Notes under the pieces: generated by a model | Told to the model about the DNA's origin: nothing | Seen by the model: the letters and a program-made list of their open reading frames with translations, nothing else | Database searches by the model: none | Origin: Mycolicibacterium porcinum | GTDB lineage: Bacteria > Actinomycetota > Actinomycetes > Mycobacteriales > Mycobacteriaceae | Length of the DNA: 64,000 nt | Assembly: GCA_002086835.1 (NCBI GenBank) | Contig: MVIG01000015.1 | Coordinates: forward strand, 62,001-126,000 | Direction of reading: 5' to 3' | Made by a program: the position numbers and the translations under genes | Shown here: positions 16,946-26,471 of the stretch, piece after piece | Layout: every line of letters begins with the position of its first letter | Position numbering within the stretch: position 1 is the stretch's first letter

Positions 16946-19228
16946 ATGGCCACCATCGAAGCCAACGCACAGACCAACTCGTCATTCGACAGCGATGTCG
17001 CGGCCACCCAGGCCTATATCGACAGTCCTCGGTTCGCGGGCATCACCCGGCTGTACTCGGCGCGCCAGGTCGCCGAACAGCGCGGCACGATCCCGTCGGA
17101 CTATCCGATAGCGCGCGAGGCGGCGACGGATTTCTTTCTCTACCTTCGCGATCTGTTCGCCCAGAAGCTGAGCATCACCACCTTCGGGCCGTACTCGCCG
17201 GGCCAGGCCGTGGTGATGAAGCGGATGGGGATCAGGGGGATCTATCTCGGCGGGTGGGCCACCTCGGCCAAGGGGTCGATCAGTGAGGATCCGGGACCCG
17301 ACCTGGCCAGCTACCCGCTGAGCCAGGTGCCCGACGAGGCGGCCGGGTTGGTGCGGGCGCTGCTGACCGCCGACCGCAATCAGCAGTACCTGCGGCTGCG
17401 GATGACGCCCGAACAGCGGGCCGCCACCCCGGCCGTCGACTACCGGCCGTTCATCATCGCCGACGCCGACACCGGTCACGGCGGCGATCCGCATGTCCGC
17501 AACCTGATCCGCCGCTTCGTCGAATCCGGGGTGCCCGGCTACCACATCGAAGATCAGCGCCCGGGCACCAAGAAGTGCGGACACCAGGGCGGCAAGGTGC
17601 TGGTGCCCTCGGATGAGCAGATCAAGCGGCTCAACACGGCCCGGTTCCAGCTGGACATCATGCGGGTGCCCGGGATCATCGTCGCGCGCACCGATGCCGA
17701 GGCCGCCAACCTGATCGACAGCCGTGCCGATGAGCGCGATCAGCCGTTCCTGCTGGGGGCGACCAACCTCTCGGTACCGACCTACAAGTCGTGTTTCCTG
17801 GCGATGGTGCGCCGGTTCTACGATCTCGGCGTCACCGACCTCAACGGCCACTTCCTCTATGCGCTGCCCGCGGGCGAGTACGCGACCGCAGAGGCCTGGC
17901 TGGAACGCCACGGCATCGCAGCCACCATCGCCGAAGCAGCCAAGGGACACCGCCCAGGCGATTCCGTGGACACGATGTTCGACAAGGTGGAGTCGGCATT
18001 CGTCGAGGCGTGGCAGGACGACGCCGGCCTCAACACCTACGGCGAGGCGGTCGCCGAACTTCTGGAGTTCCGGGAACGTGAGGGCGAGCCGGCTGCCATG
18101 AGCGCGGCCGACTGGCGCAGCTTCGCCGCGCGGGCTTCGCTGTACACGGCGCAGGAGAAGGCGCATGAGCTGGGCGCCGACGTGGCCTGGGACTGCGAGC
18201 GCGTCAAGACCCCGGAGGGTTACTACCAGGTCCGCGGCGGCATCCCGTATGCGATCGCGAAATCACTGGCGGCCGCCCCGTTCGCCGACATCCTGTGGAT
18301 GGAGACCAAGACCGCTGACTTGGCCGACGCCAAGCAGTTCGCCGATGCCATCCACGCGGAGTTCCCCGACCAGATGCTGGCCTACAACCTGTCACCGTCG
18401 TTCAACTGGGACACCACGGGGATGACCGATGACGAGATGCGGGCGTTCCCAGCCGAACTCGGCAAGATGGGGTTCGTCTTCAACTTCATCACCTACGGTG
18501 GCCACCAGGTGGACGGCGTGGCCTGCGAGGAGTTCGCGACGTCCCTGCAGCAGGAGGGCATGCTGGCGCTGGCCCGGCTGCAACGCAAGATGCGGCTGGT
18601 CGAATCCCCCTATCGCACACCACAAACCCTGGTCGGCGGACCGCGCAGCGACGCGGCTCTGGCCGCCTCGTCCGGCCGCACCGCCACCACCAAGGCGATG
18701 GGCGCCGGCTCCACACAGCACCAGCATCTGGTGCAGACCGAGGTGCCCAAGAAGCTGCTGGAGGAATGGCTGGCGATGTGGGGCGACTACTACAAGATCG
18801 GCGAGAATCTGCGGGTGCAGCTCCGGCCCCGCCGCGCCGGGTCGGACGTGCTCGATCTCGGCATCTATGGCGACGGCGACGGGCCGCTGGCCAACGTCGT
18901 CGTCGATCCCATCAAGGACCGGCACGGCCGCAACATCCTGACGGTGCGCGACCAGAACACCTTCGCCGAGAAGCTGCGCAAGAAGCGTCTGATGGACCTG
19001 ATCCACGTCTGGCTGATCCACCGGTTCAAGCCGGAGATCGTCTACTACGTGACGCCGACGGAGGACAACGTCTATCAGACCGAGAAGATGAAGGCGCACG
19101 GCATCTTCAGCGATGTGTACCAGGAAGTCGGCGAGATCATCGTCGCCGATGTGAATCAGGCCCGCATCGACGAACTGCTGGCACCCGATCGTGAGGCGCT
19201 CGGCCGGTTGATCCGCAAGGAGGACTGA
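16946..19228 (+). CDS. aceA2: isocitrate lyase, long ICL2 type
   Basis: A cytosolic glyoxylate-shunt/methylcitrate enzyme cleaving isocitrate (and probably methylisocitrate) to succinate and glyoxylate or pyruvate. The 760-residue length matches ICL2 rather than ICL1 (about 430). The catalytic loop ‘KKCGHQGGK’ has Cys near residue 211. ‘[13 protein letters not shown]’ and ‘EDQRPGTKK’ bind Mg and substrate. The extra C-terminal domain (about 600-760) is the acetyl-CoA-responsive region of ICL2. ATG 16946 follows AGGAG by 7 nt. The frame is intact, unlike in M. tuberculosis H37Rv, where it is split as Rv1915/Rv1916. Confidence 0.92.
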   Translation: MATIEANAQTNSSFDSDVAATQAYIDSPRFAGITRLYSARQVAEQRGTIPSDYPIAREAATDFFLYLRDLFAQKLSITTFGPYSPGQAVVMKRMGIRGIYLGGWATSAKGSISEDPGPDLASYPLSQVPDEAAGLVRALLTADRNQQYLRLRMTPEQRAATPAVDYRPFIIADADTGHGGDPHVRNLIRRFVESGVPGYHIEDQRPGTKKCGHQGGKVLVPSDEQIKRLNTARFQLDIMRVPGIIVARTDAEAANLIDSRADERDQPFLLGATNLSVPTYKSCFLAMVRRFYDLGVTDLNGHFLYALPAGEYATAEAWLERHGIAATIAEAAKGHRPGDSVDTMFDKVESAFVEAWQDDAGLNTYGEAVAELLEFREREGEPAAMSAADWRSFAARASLYTAQEKAHELGADVAWDCERVKTPEGYYQVRGGIPYAIAKSLAAAPFADILWMETKTADLADAKQFADAIHAEFPDQMLAYNLSPSFNWDTTGMTDDEMRAFPAELGKMGFVFNFITYGGHQVDGVACEEFATSLQQEGMLALARLQRKMRLVESPYRTPQTLVGGPRSDAALAASSGRTATTKAMGAGSTQHQHLVQTEVPKKLLEEWLAMWGDYYKIGENLRVQLRPRRAGSDVLDLGIYGDGDGPLANVVVDPIKDRHGRNILTVRDQNTFAEKLRKKRLMDLIHVWLIHRFKPEIVYYVTPTEDNVYQTEKMKAHGIFSDVYQEVGEIIVADVNQARIDELLAPDREALGRLIRKED

Positions 19229-19288
19229 GGGTTTCGCGGGGTTTCGCGGGGCGTATTTCGACGCCGGTTTCTACCGCTGGGCGGTGAC

Positions 19289-19315
19289 CCACGGAGGACA
19301 ACAACCCTCCGGTGG
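19289..19315 (+). terminator. possible hairpin downstream of aceA2
   Basis: CCACGGAGG at 19289-19297 can pair with CCTCCGGTGG at 19306-19315 with one bulged base and an 8-nt loop, followed by AAAAC. It lies about 60 nt after the aceA2 stop. Two tandem GGGTTTCGCG copies precede it (about 19228-19248). No gene is seen in 19229-19461. Weak as a terminator, since no U-tract follows. Confidence 0.3.
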
Positions 19316-19461
19316 AAAACCACGCTATCGGGGCGCCGAACCCGATGCGTGGTTGGCGGTTGGCCGGGCATCCCGAAGAGTGAGGACCAATGTCCCTACT
19401 GGGGAGCACCGGAGGCGGCACATACTGACGGCAGCCACACTCGCTCAGGAGGGCCGCAGAC

Positions 19462-19788
19462 ATGACGGACACACCGCAAAAGCCAAGCGACGGATATGAC
19501 ACCCGACCCAATCGGCTCGGCCAGGCGGCCGCTGTGGTGGGCATCGTCGCCGGGCTCCTGTTCATCGTCGCCGTGATCTTCTTCAGCGGGCTCATGATCG
19601 GCGCTGGCCACAGCTATCACAACTGGGGCTACCGCGGACTGTCCGATGACCGGCCTGCGAGTTCCTGCCCGATGATGGGCGGCGGGATGATGGGACCCGG
19701 AGGCATGATGGGCCCGGGCGGGATGGGACCCGGCCACAACTCTCCGATGATGCCGACCCCGTCCCCTACGTCGGCACCGCGACCCTGA
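19462..19788 (+). CDS. small single-pass membrane protein with Met/Gly-rich tail
   Basis: The 108-residue protein has a charged N-terminus, one transmembrane helix (about residues 20-46, ‘AAAVVGIVAGLLFIVAVIFF’) and a His-containing stretch (‘GHSYHNWGY’). A tail of repeated MMGPGG-like units holding one Cys (‘SSCPMMGGGMM’) follows. Met/His/Cys-rich exposed tails often bind copper or silver, so a metal-handling role is a reasonable guess. CAGGAGGG lies about 10 nt before the ATG. No neighbour supports the guess directly. Confidence 0.75.
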   Translation: MTDTPQKPSDGYDTRPNRLGQAAAVVGIVAGLLFIVAVIFFSGLMIGAGHSYHNWGYRGLSDDRPASSCPMMGGGMMGPGGMMGPGGMGPGHNSPMMPTPSPTSAPRP

Positions 19789-19820
19789 TGCCCGCCACTG
19801 GCTCAGGCACCTAAGGGGAA

Positions 19821-21122
19821 TCAGTCCTCGGCACGCGCTCCTGCGCTGACCCGCGCGGCGGCCGTCGCGACGACGAATCCGCCGAGCGCCGACCACCCCA
19901 GCACACCGTCGAGGCCGTTCTTGGCCATCAGTGTCAGAGCCGCCCCGGCGACGCACAACAACCCGCCGGTGAACACCGATCGCGTGCCGCTGACCTGAAC
20001 CGGGTCATCCCACCACGGCAGCGGACGGTGCTCCAAAGGAGACAGCAGCCGGAAAGCCACCGCCATGAGAATCGCGAAAACGGCTGCGCGCAAAGCAAGA
20101 TGAGCCCAGAAGCCAGGGGCGTGCGGATCGAACGCGTCGAGGCCGACCGCATGCAGGCTGAATGCGGCGATCGCGATCACCGGGATGTGCCACAGGTAGA
20201 GCGTCATCGCTCCCCCGTTGCCTGTCGCCACCACGGACCAGACCCGCGGACGGGATGCCCAGCGCCGGATCGGGCCGGCGGCAGCGATGAAAAGGCATGG
20301 CATCCACGTGCAGTGCAGGGCCAGCAGCAGGGTCGGCGGCGACACGTTGGAGACGTGCTCGGTTCCGGTGACCACGAGGGACACGTCGTAGATGCCGGTC
20401 AGTGCCAGGACGACCTGTGCGCCCAAGGCGATGATCGCGATACCCAGGGCCCGGCGAACGCAGATCAGGTGCCGCGCGTACGCGACGCCGATCACCACCG
20501 GGATCAGCCACACGATGATCAGATTCGCGGTGCCCGCCTCGGGTGTCCCGACCGCGAACCGGACGGCATCCATCCCCCCTGACGCGACGATCAGCCCGAG
20601 GACCACCCATGCCAGCGCCGACCCCGTGCGCAGCCGCATCAGCGCGGGAATGAAAGCGAGGGCCACCAGGTAGACACCCAGGAACCACAGCAGCGCGACG
20701 CACTCGCGCCCGAGCGCTGAGGCGGACGCGGCGCCCATGGTCGCGTGCACCGCGAGCAGGGCCACCGTCCACACCGCCAGGTACCAGAACACCGGCCGGC
20801 ACAGCCGCTGGGCGCGGGCGAACAACCATCCGCCCCAGGACCGCCCGGCATGCCAGCTGTAGGCGCCCGCGGCCCCGCCTGCCATGAAGAACAGCGGCAT
20901 CACCTGCAGCACCCAGGTGATCGGGGCCAGGTCGGGCAGAGCGCCGAGGATGTTGCCGACCCGCACACCACCGGAGTCGATGGTGGCCAGCAGCAGCGCG
21001 CAGTGTCCGAAAATCACCACCAGCAGCGCTCCCAGTCGCGCGACATCCACCGCGCGGTCGCGCTCGGGTTTGGGGCTGGGCGTGAGGGCCTCTGCCGAGG
21101 GCACCACATCGGGACTTGGCAT
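19821..21122 (-). CDS. acyltransferase 3 family membrane protein
   Basis: A polytopic membrane protein of 433 residues and about ten hydrophobic segments. It begins ‘RDRAVDVARLGALLVVIFGHCALLLATID’ (shown in part), the R-x-D-x-x-R plus catalytic His pattern of the acyltransferase 3 / OafA family. These enzymes transfer acyl groups to sugars or glycolipids across the membrane. ATG 21120-21122 is chosen over an Arg/Cys-rich extension. It starts 4 nt after the stop of the gene at 21127, so it is the last member of the long minus-strand run that begins with yrbEA. Confidence 0.85.
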   Translation of the reverse strand: MPSPDVVPSAEALTPSPKPERDRAVDVARLGALLVVIFGHCALLLATIDSGGVRVGNILGALPDLAPITWVLQVMPLFFMAGGAAGAYSWHAGRSWGGWLFARAQRLCRPVFWYLAVWTVALLAVHATMGAASASALGRECVALLWFLGVYLVALAFIPALMRLRTGSALAWVVLGLIVASGGMDAVRFAVGTPEAGTANLIIVWLIPVVIGVAYARHLICVRRALGIAIIALGAQVVLALTGIYDVSLVVTGTEHVSNVSPPTLLLALHCTWMPCLFIAAAGPIRRWASRPRVWSVVATGNGGAMTLYLWHIPVIAIAAFSLHAVGLDAFDPHAPGFWAHLALRAAVFAILMAVAFRLLSPLEHRPLPWWDDPVQVSGTRSVFTGGLLCVAGAALTLMAKNGLDGVLGWSALGGFVVATAAARVSAGARAED

Positions 21123-21126
21123 GGGT

Positions 21127-22362
21127 TCAGTCTGCCGGGCGATCGGCCGGGTAGGGATGGGTAGTCCTACCTGGTTTGCGGGTACGTGGCCACAACGACA
21201 CGCCCGCCGCGAGCAGCAACGCCGAGGGCAAGGCCCACACCACGAACCAGGCCGAGCGTCCCGAACCCGCACCGGACGCCTTCTCGCTCACGGGTACCGT
21301 GCGCGCCCACGCGATGAAGGCGTCTGCCACCGGGAGCACCCCGAACAAGTATCGCGTGGTCCGCCAGCCCACGGGCAGCCCGACCAGCTCGACCTGCCGA
21401 ATGAGCCGACCGGCCAGGTCATGGTCGCCGTTGGCTCGTGCGGCGGCCAACCCGACCGCCGACGCACTCAGGCTCACCCCGAAGATCAACGGACCGCTGT
21501 CGACATCCGCATCGCCACCGGTGCCTGCCGGGTACTCCAGGATGCCCACCAAACCCGCCTTGGTGGTGACGAATCTGTCGGAAAAGCGCTGCCACTGATC
21601 GTCTTCGACCCCGACCACGTGATCGACAGCGGGCCAGAAAGTCTGAATGATCGCCTGCGACGATCCCCGCGGTCCCGTCACGGCGCGGCCCCGGCCGTCG
21701 ACCTGGTGCGGGAGCAGCCCCGTGTCCGGATCGGCGGCGACCAGAGCCCGTTCCCGCCACGCGGCGAGATCCGCACGCCAGGGCAGATCGAGTAGCGAGA
21801 TCGCTTGGGCCAGAGCTCCCGCTGCGACAACTGAATCACACGGCCAAAACTGGCCCGGATAACTGGCCGGGAACGGCGAATCCTTTTGCACCAGAGCTGA
21901 ATGCACGACGAATGCGCGGTCCCGCGCGGCCGCGAGATCCGCATCGGAGTGCGAAGCCTGCGCAATAGCGACGGCCAGAGCCAGTGACCACCCGGCCGCG
22001 AAGATTCCGTGTTCGGGGACCATCCCGTTGCCGAATACCGCGACGGATTGCGGGGTTTCGATGGCGGCGAGCCGAGTCCTGGCCCGGTCGAGATACCCCG
22101 CGGATGCGGCGTCCGGTCCGAGTCGCGCGGCGACCTGGGCTTCGGCGAGACCGGTCAGCACCCTGGTGAAATATTCGCCTTCGGGAAACAGGCCCTGCAT
22201 GTCGGAATCCCGGCCGGAGCCCAGCGCCGCATCGAGGAATCCGAGTTGACGTTCGGCGCGATCGGGCAGCGGGCCGAACCCGATGCAGAGCACATGGGCC
22301 ATAGACACCAGTCCGAGCACGGCGACCAGCGTCGCGGCCACCACCCGCGCTCGTGTGAGCAT
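21127..22362 (-). CDS. membrane-anchored extracytoplasmic protein, unknown family
   Basis: The 411-residue protein has an N-terminal membrane helix (‘VVAATLVAVLGLVSMAHVLCIGFG’, in part) and a C-terminal one (‘WFVVWALPSALLLAAGVSLW’). Between them is a helical domain with ‘FPASYPGQFWPCDSVVAAGALAQA’-like repeats resembling an alpha/alpha-toroid, as in linalool dehydratase-like or glycan-processing proteins. The middle is probably outside the cytoplasm. It lies 22 nt after the CAP gene and 4 nt before the acyltransferase, suggesting co-transcription. The function is not recognised. Confidence 0.7.
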   Translation of the reverse strand: MLTRARVVAATLVAVLGLVSMAHVLCIGFGPLPDRAERQLGFLDAALGSGRDSDMQGLFPEGEYFTRVLTGLAEAQVAARLGPDAASAGYLDRARTRLAAIETPQSVAVFGNGMVPEHGIFAAGWSLALAVAIAQASHSDADLAAARDRAFVVHSALVQKDSPFPASYPGQFWPCDSVVAAGALAQAISLLDLPWRADLAAWRERALVAADPDTGLLPHQVDGRGRAVTGPRGSSQAIIQTFWPAVDHVVGVEDDQWQRFSDRFVTTKAGLVGILEYPAGTGGDADVDSGPLIFGVSLSASAVGLAAARANGDHDLAGRLIRQVELVGLPVGWRTTRYLFGVLPVADAFIAWARTVPVSEKASGAGSGRSAWFVVWALPSALLLAAGVSLWPRTRKPGRTTHPYPADRPAD

Positions 22363-22384
22363 CTTGGCAGTTTATGAGCTTCGG

Positions 22385-22870
22385 TCAGGCCGGGCGTCCG
22401 AGCACCGCCACCACCACGCTGCGGTCGAGTGAGTTCGCCGACCACACGCCGATGGCGGTGTTGGCGCAGTCGGACAGGATCGCGAAGTCGACGGGGTCGT
22501 AGTACCACTGGTTGAGGATCTCGATGCCGTTGATGGCCTGTGCCGGATTGATGGCCACGGTTTCGGCCACCTGGCCGTGGAATCCGGCTGCCTCGGCCCG
22601 CGACTGCGGCGTCGAACCGTCCGAGCCGATGTGGTCGTCCAGGTCGCGATTGCCGAGCAGATCGTTGGTGTGCCATTCGGCCGCCAACCGCAGTTTCGGA
22701 TCGGCCCGCACTGTGGTGGTGCAGCCCGCCTGACGCTGGATCGTGTACACATTGGCGATCACACTGCTGTTCAGACGCTGGTTGTCGGCATGGGCGGGTG
22801 CTGCGCCCCATGCCGGCACGGCCAGGGCCGTGACGAGGGCTAGACCGGCTCGAACTGCGATATGAGCCAT
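22385..22870 (-). CDS. secreted CAP-domain (SCP/PR-1-like) protein
   Basis: The 161-residue protein has a signal peptide (‘AGLALVTALAVPAWGAAPAHA-DN’, cleavage near residue 28). The CAP domain follows, with ‘LRLAAEWHTNDLLGNRDLDD’, ‘DHIGSDGSTPQSRAEAAGF’, ‘VAETVAINPAQAINGIEI’ and ‘WYYDP’. Such bacterial proteins are exported and may bind lipids or metal; catalysis is unproven. It overlaps the end of the upstream Mce-associated gene by 31 nt, so it is translated with the mce run. Confidence 0.85.
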   Translation of the reverse strand: MAHIAVRAGLALVTALAVPAWGAAPAHADNQRLNSSVIANVYTIQRQAGCTTTVRADPKLRLAAEWHTNDLLGNRDLDDHIGSDGSTPQSRAEAAGFHGQVAETVAINPAQAINGIEILNQWYYDPVDFAILSDCANTAIGVWSANSLDRSVVVAVLGRPA

Positions 22871-23418
22871 CGGTTTTCGACCTTGTCGAGGGTGACGCGC
22901 ACGCTGGACGTGGATTTGGTCGGGGGCGCGGTGCCGATCGTCGTGGTCTGATCGACCAACACGAGAACCACTGCGTGCCGGGCCGACGCCGACACCGCTG
23001 CCGCCGCCGGAACGGACGCAACCGCCGAGATGACCTGTTGTTTGGCCCCGGGAATGACGACGTCGTCGATCAGGTGGGTGTACTGGTCACGGAACTCGCC
23101 GGTGAGCCTGTCCGCCGCGGCGGGCAACTCGGTATCCACGGTGTCAGGCCGATAGGACAGGATCGCCACGGTGCTCTCGGTGGCGGCGCGGACGGACTCT
23201 GTGCCCGCCGTCTGCGCCGACCGTGCGGTGCCGTCCTGCCATTTCAGAAAGCCCGCCCCCAGCGCCAGAATCAACGCCAACGCCGGCAGCGCACCGAAAG
23301 CCAGCACCCGGGTCCAGCGCGCCGGGGCGAGCGACGGCTGCTCCTCGACGAGGTCAGCGGGCTCGGTGGAATCGATTTCGTCGACAGCCGACTCCTGGAC
23401 ATCCAGTTCGGTGGTCAT
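22840..23418 (-). CDS. Mce-associated membrane protein (second)
   Basis: The 192-residue protein has an acidic cytosolic N-terminus (about 35 residues), one transmembrane helix (‘VLAFGALPALALILALGAGF’) and an extracytoplasmic NTF2-like domain ending ‘KVENRWLISQFEPV’. This is the Mam architecture found after mceF in mycobacterial mce operons. Mam proteins are thought to stabilise the Mce lipid importer. ATG 23416-23418 overlaps the stop of the first Mam gene as ATGA. Confidence 0.85.
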   Translation of the reverse strand: MTTELDVQESAVDEIDSTEPADLVEEQPSLAPARWTRVLAFGALPALALILALGAGFLKWQDGTARSAQTAGTESVRAATESTVAILSYRPDTVDTELPAAADRLTGEFRDQYTHLIDDVVIPGAKQQVISAVASVPAAAAVSASARHAVVLVLVDQTTTIGTAPPTKSTSSVRVTLDKVENRWLISQFEPV

Positions 23419-23924
23419 GGCACGAACTCCACGTTCGACACCTTGACGTCGTCGTCCACCTGCTCGACGCTGATCCGCATCCGCCATCGGCGCGGCTCTT
23501 GTTCGGGTGCAGCGCTGTTCGTTGTCTTCACCGACACCGCGACCAGCACCCGCGCCTCGCCGTCGGCCTCGGATTCCAGGCCGGCCTCGGCGACGGTCCC
23601 CCGCGATGTCGACTGGGTCCGTTTGACGACCTCGATGAACGGCGCCGAACGCTGCTCGAAGTCGTCGCGGAAGGTACCGGTCGCCGAGTTGAGGATTCTC
23701 TGGACGTCAGCATCGGCTTCGTTGTGATCGATCGAGGTCAGGTTGACCGCGGCTTGACGTGCCACCTGCACGAACAGCTCGCTCTGCGCTTGAGCCGCGT
23801 GCGACCTCTGGTCGCGGTAGGCCAGCCATCCGATGACGGCCGCCAGGGACGCCACCACGACGAGCCCGATCGCGATCGGGATGCGGAGTCCTATCCGCTC
23901 GGCGGTATCAGCATGCTCTGCCAT
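23415..23924 (-). CDS. Mce-associated membrane protein (first)
   Basis: A 169-residue protein with one N-terminal membrane helix (‘IPIAIGLVVVASLAAVIGWLAY’, in part) and an external domain ending ‘VEQVDDDVKVSNVEFVP’, the Mam pattern. The start ATG 23922-23924 lies within the last codons of mceF (34-nt overlap) and has AAGG upstream. It forms a pair with the next gene, as at other mce loci. Confidence 0.83.
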   Translation of the reverse strand: MAEHADTAERIGLRIPIAIGLVVVASLAAVIGWLAYRDQRSHAAQAQSELFVQVARQAAVNLTSIDHNEADADVQRILNSATGTFRDDFEQRSAPFIEVVKRTQSTSRGTVAEAGLESEADGEARVLVAVSVKTTNSAAPEQEPRRWRMRISVEQVDDDVKVSNVEFVP

Positions 23925-25348
23925 GTCTTGCCTTTCGTGCTGTCGGCGAGGTCGGAGTCGGTGTAGGCCTTGCCGTCCGGTGCCAGATAATTTCCGGTTG
24001 CCGGGTCGTAGGGGACGAACGCCACCGGCGGTGCGGTGCCGGTGCCCTGTGGAGGCGGCAGCCGAGGATCGGTGCCCGGTGCGTACTGCGGCACACCCTG
24101 GCCGGAGACCGTCGCGTTGGGGTCGCCCTTCCAGTTCAGCCCGTCGTTGAGCGGGACGTACTCCTCGTCGCTCTCGCACAGTTCGACGGTCGGTGCCCGT
24201 TTCCATGGCTTCGTCTCGCACGGGATGTTGCGCACGCCACGGACATTGAGAGCCGAGTCCTGCGGCACGCGGCAGTACAGCTCACCCGCGGGCCGTTCCG
24301 GGTAATCCTGATCCGACGGCGACCGCTGCTGACGAACCGGAAGGAAGCCCGTGTTGCATGGTGGTGGCAGGTTGAGGTTCAGGTTGAAGTCGAGGTAGAT
24401 GCCGCGGTAGGCCTGTTTCGTGTCGGCGTTGGCCAGGGTGATCGCCGACATCACCGACGTCCCCTGCGGGTACAGGACCAGCAGCTGCTCCAGGTCGTTG
24501 CGATAGGTGACGGCGATGTCGCCGAGGCTCACCATGTTGGCCAGCAGGACGGGCAGGGTGGGGGCCACCCGGTCGAACAGTGCCTTGCCCTCCCGCAAGG
24601 CCGGCGCCCCGGCGGTCAGCAGATCCGCGAACTGGGTGTCCCGGTTCTTGAGCTGGCCGGTGATCGAGGCCATCCGCTGCGCCCAGGTTTCGATCGAATC
24701 AGCGGTCTGCACTTGGGAATTGAGCACCGCCGGGGACTGGTCGATCAACTGTGTCAGTGGATCGATCGTCTTGCCGCCTTCGATGGCCAGGGCAGTCGAC
24801 CCGTCGACGATGCGGGACAGCTCGGGCCCCAGCCCACCGACGGCCTTCGCCGACTCGTCGACCACGGTGCGCAGGTTGTCCGGCGGAATGGCCTGCAGGG
24901 CCTTGTTGGTCGCATCGAGCAGGTTTCCGATGTCGGCGGGGATGCGCACCCTGTCCACGCCGATGACGTCACCGTTGCGCAAGGTGCCGGTCGCACCACT
25001 GTCGGGCGTCAGTTCGAGGAACTGCTCCCCGACCGCAGACCGGCTGTGCACGGCGGCCGAAACCGGGGACGGCACTGCGATGTCCGAGTCCAGGGTCAGC
25101 ACGGCATCGACCCCGTCACGGGTGACGTCGACCGACCTGACCCTGCCGATCTCGGTGCCGCGGTAGGTGACAACCGAGGTCGGGTAGAGCCCGCCCGCGG
25201 CGGGCAGTTGGACGGTCACCGTGTAGCGGCCGAATCCGAGCAGTGCCGGGACCTTGACGAAACCGAACGCCATGACACCCACGGACACCACGGTGATCGT
25301 GGCGAGGATCGCCAGCTGGATCCACACCGGCCGGGACAGTCGGATCAT
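23891..25348 (-). CDS. mceF: MCE-family protein MceF
   Basis: Sixth MCE subunit, 485 residues. It has an N-terminal membrane anchor (‘IQLAILATITVVSVGVMAFG’), then the MCE domain (about 35-120: ‘LPAAGGLYPTSVVTYRGTEI’). A long helical region carries ‘TLPVLLANMVSLGDIAVTYRNDLEQLL’, which is characteristic of the F position. The Pro/Gly-rich tail is about 150 residues. Mce proteins form the periplasmic lipid-shuttling tunnel of an ABC-type importer. It starts 1 nt after the mceE stop. Confidence 0.93.
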   Translation of the reverse strand: MIRLSRPVWIQLAILATITVVSVGVMAFGFVKVPALLGFGRYTVTVQLPAAGGLYPTSVVTYRGTEIGRVRSVDVTRDGVDAVLTLDSDIAVPSPVSAAVHSRSAVGEQFLELTPDSGATGTLRNGDVIGVDRVRIPADIGNLLDATNKALQAIPPDNLRTVVDESAKAVGGLGPELSRIVDGSTALAIEGGKTIDPLTQLIDQSPAVLNSQVQTADSIETWAQRMASITGQLKNRDTQFADLLTAGAPALREGKALFDRVAPTLPVLLANMVSLGDIAVTYRNDLEQLLVLYPQGTSVMSAITLANADTKQAYRGIYLDFNLNLNLPPPCNTGFLPVRQQRSPSDQDYPERPAGELYCRVPQDSALNVRGVRNIPCETKPWKRAPTVELCESDEEYVPLNDGLNWKGDPNATVSGQGVPQYAPGTDPRLPPPQGTGTAPPVAFVPYDPATGNYLAPDGKAYTDSDLADSTKGKTWQSMLIPPSG

Positions 25349-25349
25349 G

Positions 25350-26471
25350 TCAGTACGCTCCCCAGCGGTAGGGGGCGATCAGCGGATTGCCGGCCGTATA
25401 GGGGCTGGGCATCTGACCGATCGTGCGGCCCCACTGCATTTCGAGCTCCGTGAGGTTGCCCTCCCAACGGGTTCCGGTGAACAGGCTGCTGTCGATGCGA
25501 CTCAATGTGAGGTCGACGACCAGCGTGATGTTGGCGAAGTCGCCGCGGAACCAGTTGGCCAGCGTGCTCTTGACCCATGGATACGTCGACAGAAAGTCGA
25601 GACCGCGCGTGAGGGCGGGCCCGGCGTTGGCCAGCTCCCGTAGCACCGGTGCGATGTTTCGCAGGTTGTCGACGAGCGATTCCTTGGTCTGGGTGACCGT
25701 CGATGTGGCGATCGCGCTGAACTTGCCGAGTGCGTCGACGGCGTCGACGATCTTGGTGCGCTGCTCGGACAGCACCGCGAGCGCCTTCGGGATCGTGGTG
25801 AGCGCGGTGTCCACCGTGTGGTCGCGGGCCGCCACCTGACCGGCCAGCGAGTTGAGCCGCTCGGTGGCGGTGATGATGTCGTCGGTCTGGGCGTTGAGGC
25901 CGGCGATGAAGGTGTCCAATTGGCCCAGGAGACTGCGCATCTCGTTCTCCCGGCCGGCCAGCGCCTTGGCGAAGGTCTGGTTGATCTCCTGCAACTGGGC
26001 CAACCCACCGCCGTTGAGCAGCACCGACACCGATGCCAGCGTCTGTTCGGTGGTCGGATACGTGGCCGCCGCAGACAACGGGATCACCGAGCCGTCAACG
26101 AGTTCGCCACGCGGCGCCTCTCCCAGCGGCGGCGCGAGCTCGATGTGCATCGACCCCAGCAGGCTGGTCTGTCCGAGTTTGGCGGTGCTGTTCGCCGGTA
26201 GGCGGACACCGCCGTCGATGCGCATCGTCACCAGCGCGTGCCAGTCCTGGACCTCGATCTTGGTGACATTGCCGACGTTGACGTCTCCGACACGTACCCG
26301 GGTGTTCTGCTGGATGACCACCACGTCGGGCAGCTGCGCCTGAATCGTGTACGAACCGTCACCATTGCCTTCGGTTCCCGGCAGACTCAGTGAATTCAGC
26401 CCGCGCCATTCGCATCCCGGGATCGCGAACAGGCATACGGTGACGAGCACGGCCACCATCGCCCGACTCAC
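25350..26471 (-). CDS. mceE: MCE-family lipoprotein MceE
   Basis: Fifth MCE subunit, 373 residues. The signal ‘MVAVLVTVCLFAIPGC’ ends in a lipobox with the acylated Cys near residue 20, as expected for the Lpr/MceE position. The MCE domain follows (‘YTIQAQLPDVVVIQQNTRVRVGDVNVG’, in part). GTG 26469-26471 overlaps the mceD stop as GTGA. The lipid anchor would tether the tunnel to the membrane. Confidence 0.92.
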   Translation of the reverse strand: MSRAMVAVLVTVCLFAIPGCEWRGLNSLSLPGTEGNGDGSYTIQAQLPDVVVIQQNTRVRVGDVNVGNVTKIEVQDWHALVTMRIDGGVRLPANSTAKLGQTSLLGSMHIELAPPLGEAPRGELVDGSVIPLSAAATYPTTEQTLASVSVLLNGGGLAQLQEINQTFAKALAGRENEMRSLLGQLDTFIAGLNAQTDDIITATERLNSLAGQVAARDHTVDTALTTIPKALAVLSEQRTKIVDAVDALGKFSAIATSTVTQTKESLVDNLRNIAPVLRELANAGPALTRGLDFLSTYPWVKSTLANWFRGDFANITLVVDLTLSRIDSSLFTGTRWEGNLTELEMQWGRTIGQMPSPYTAGNPLIAPYRWGAY

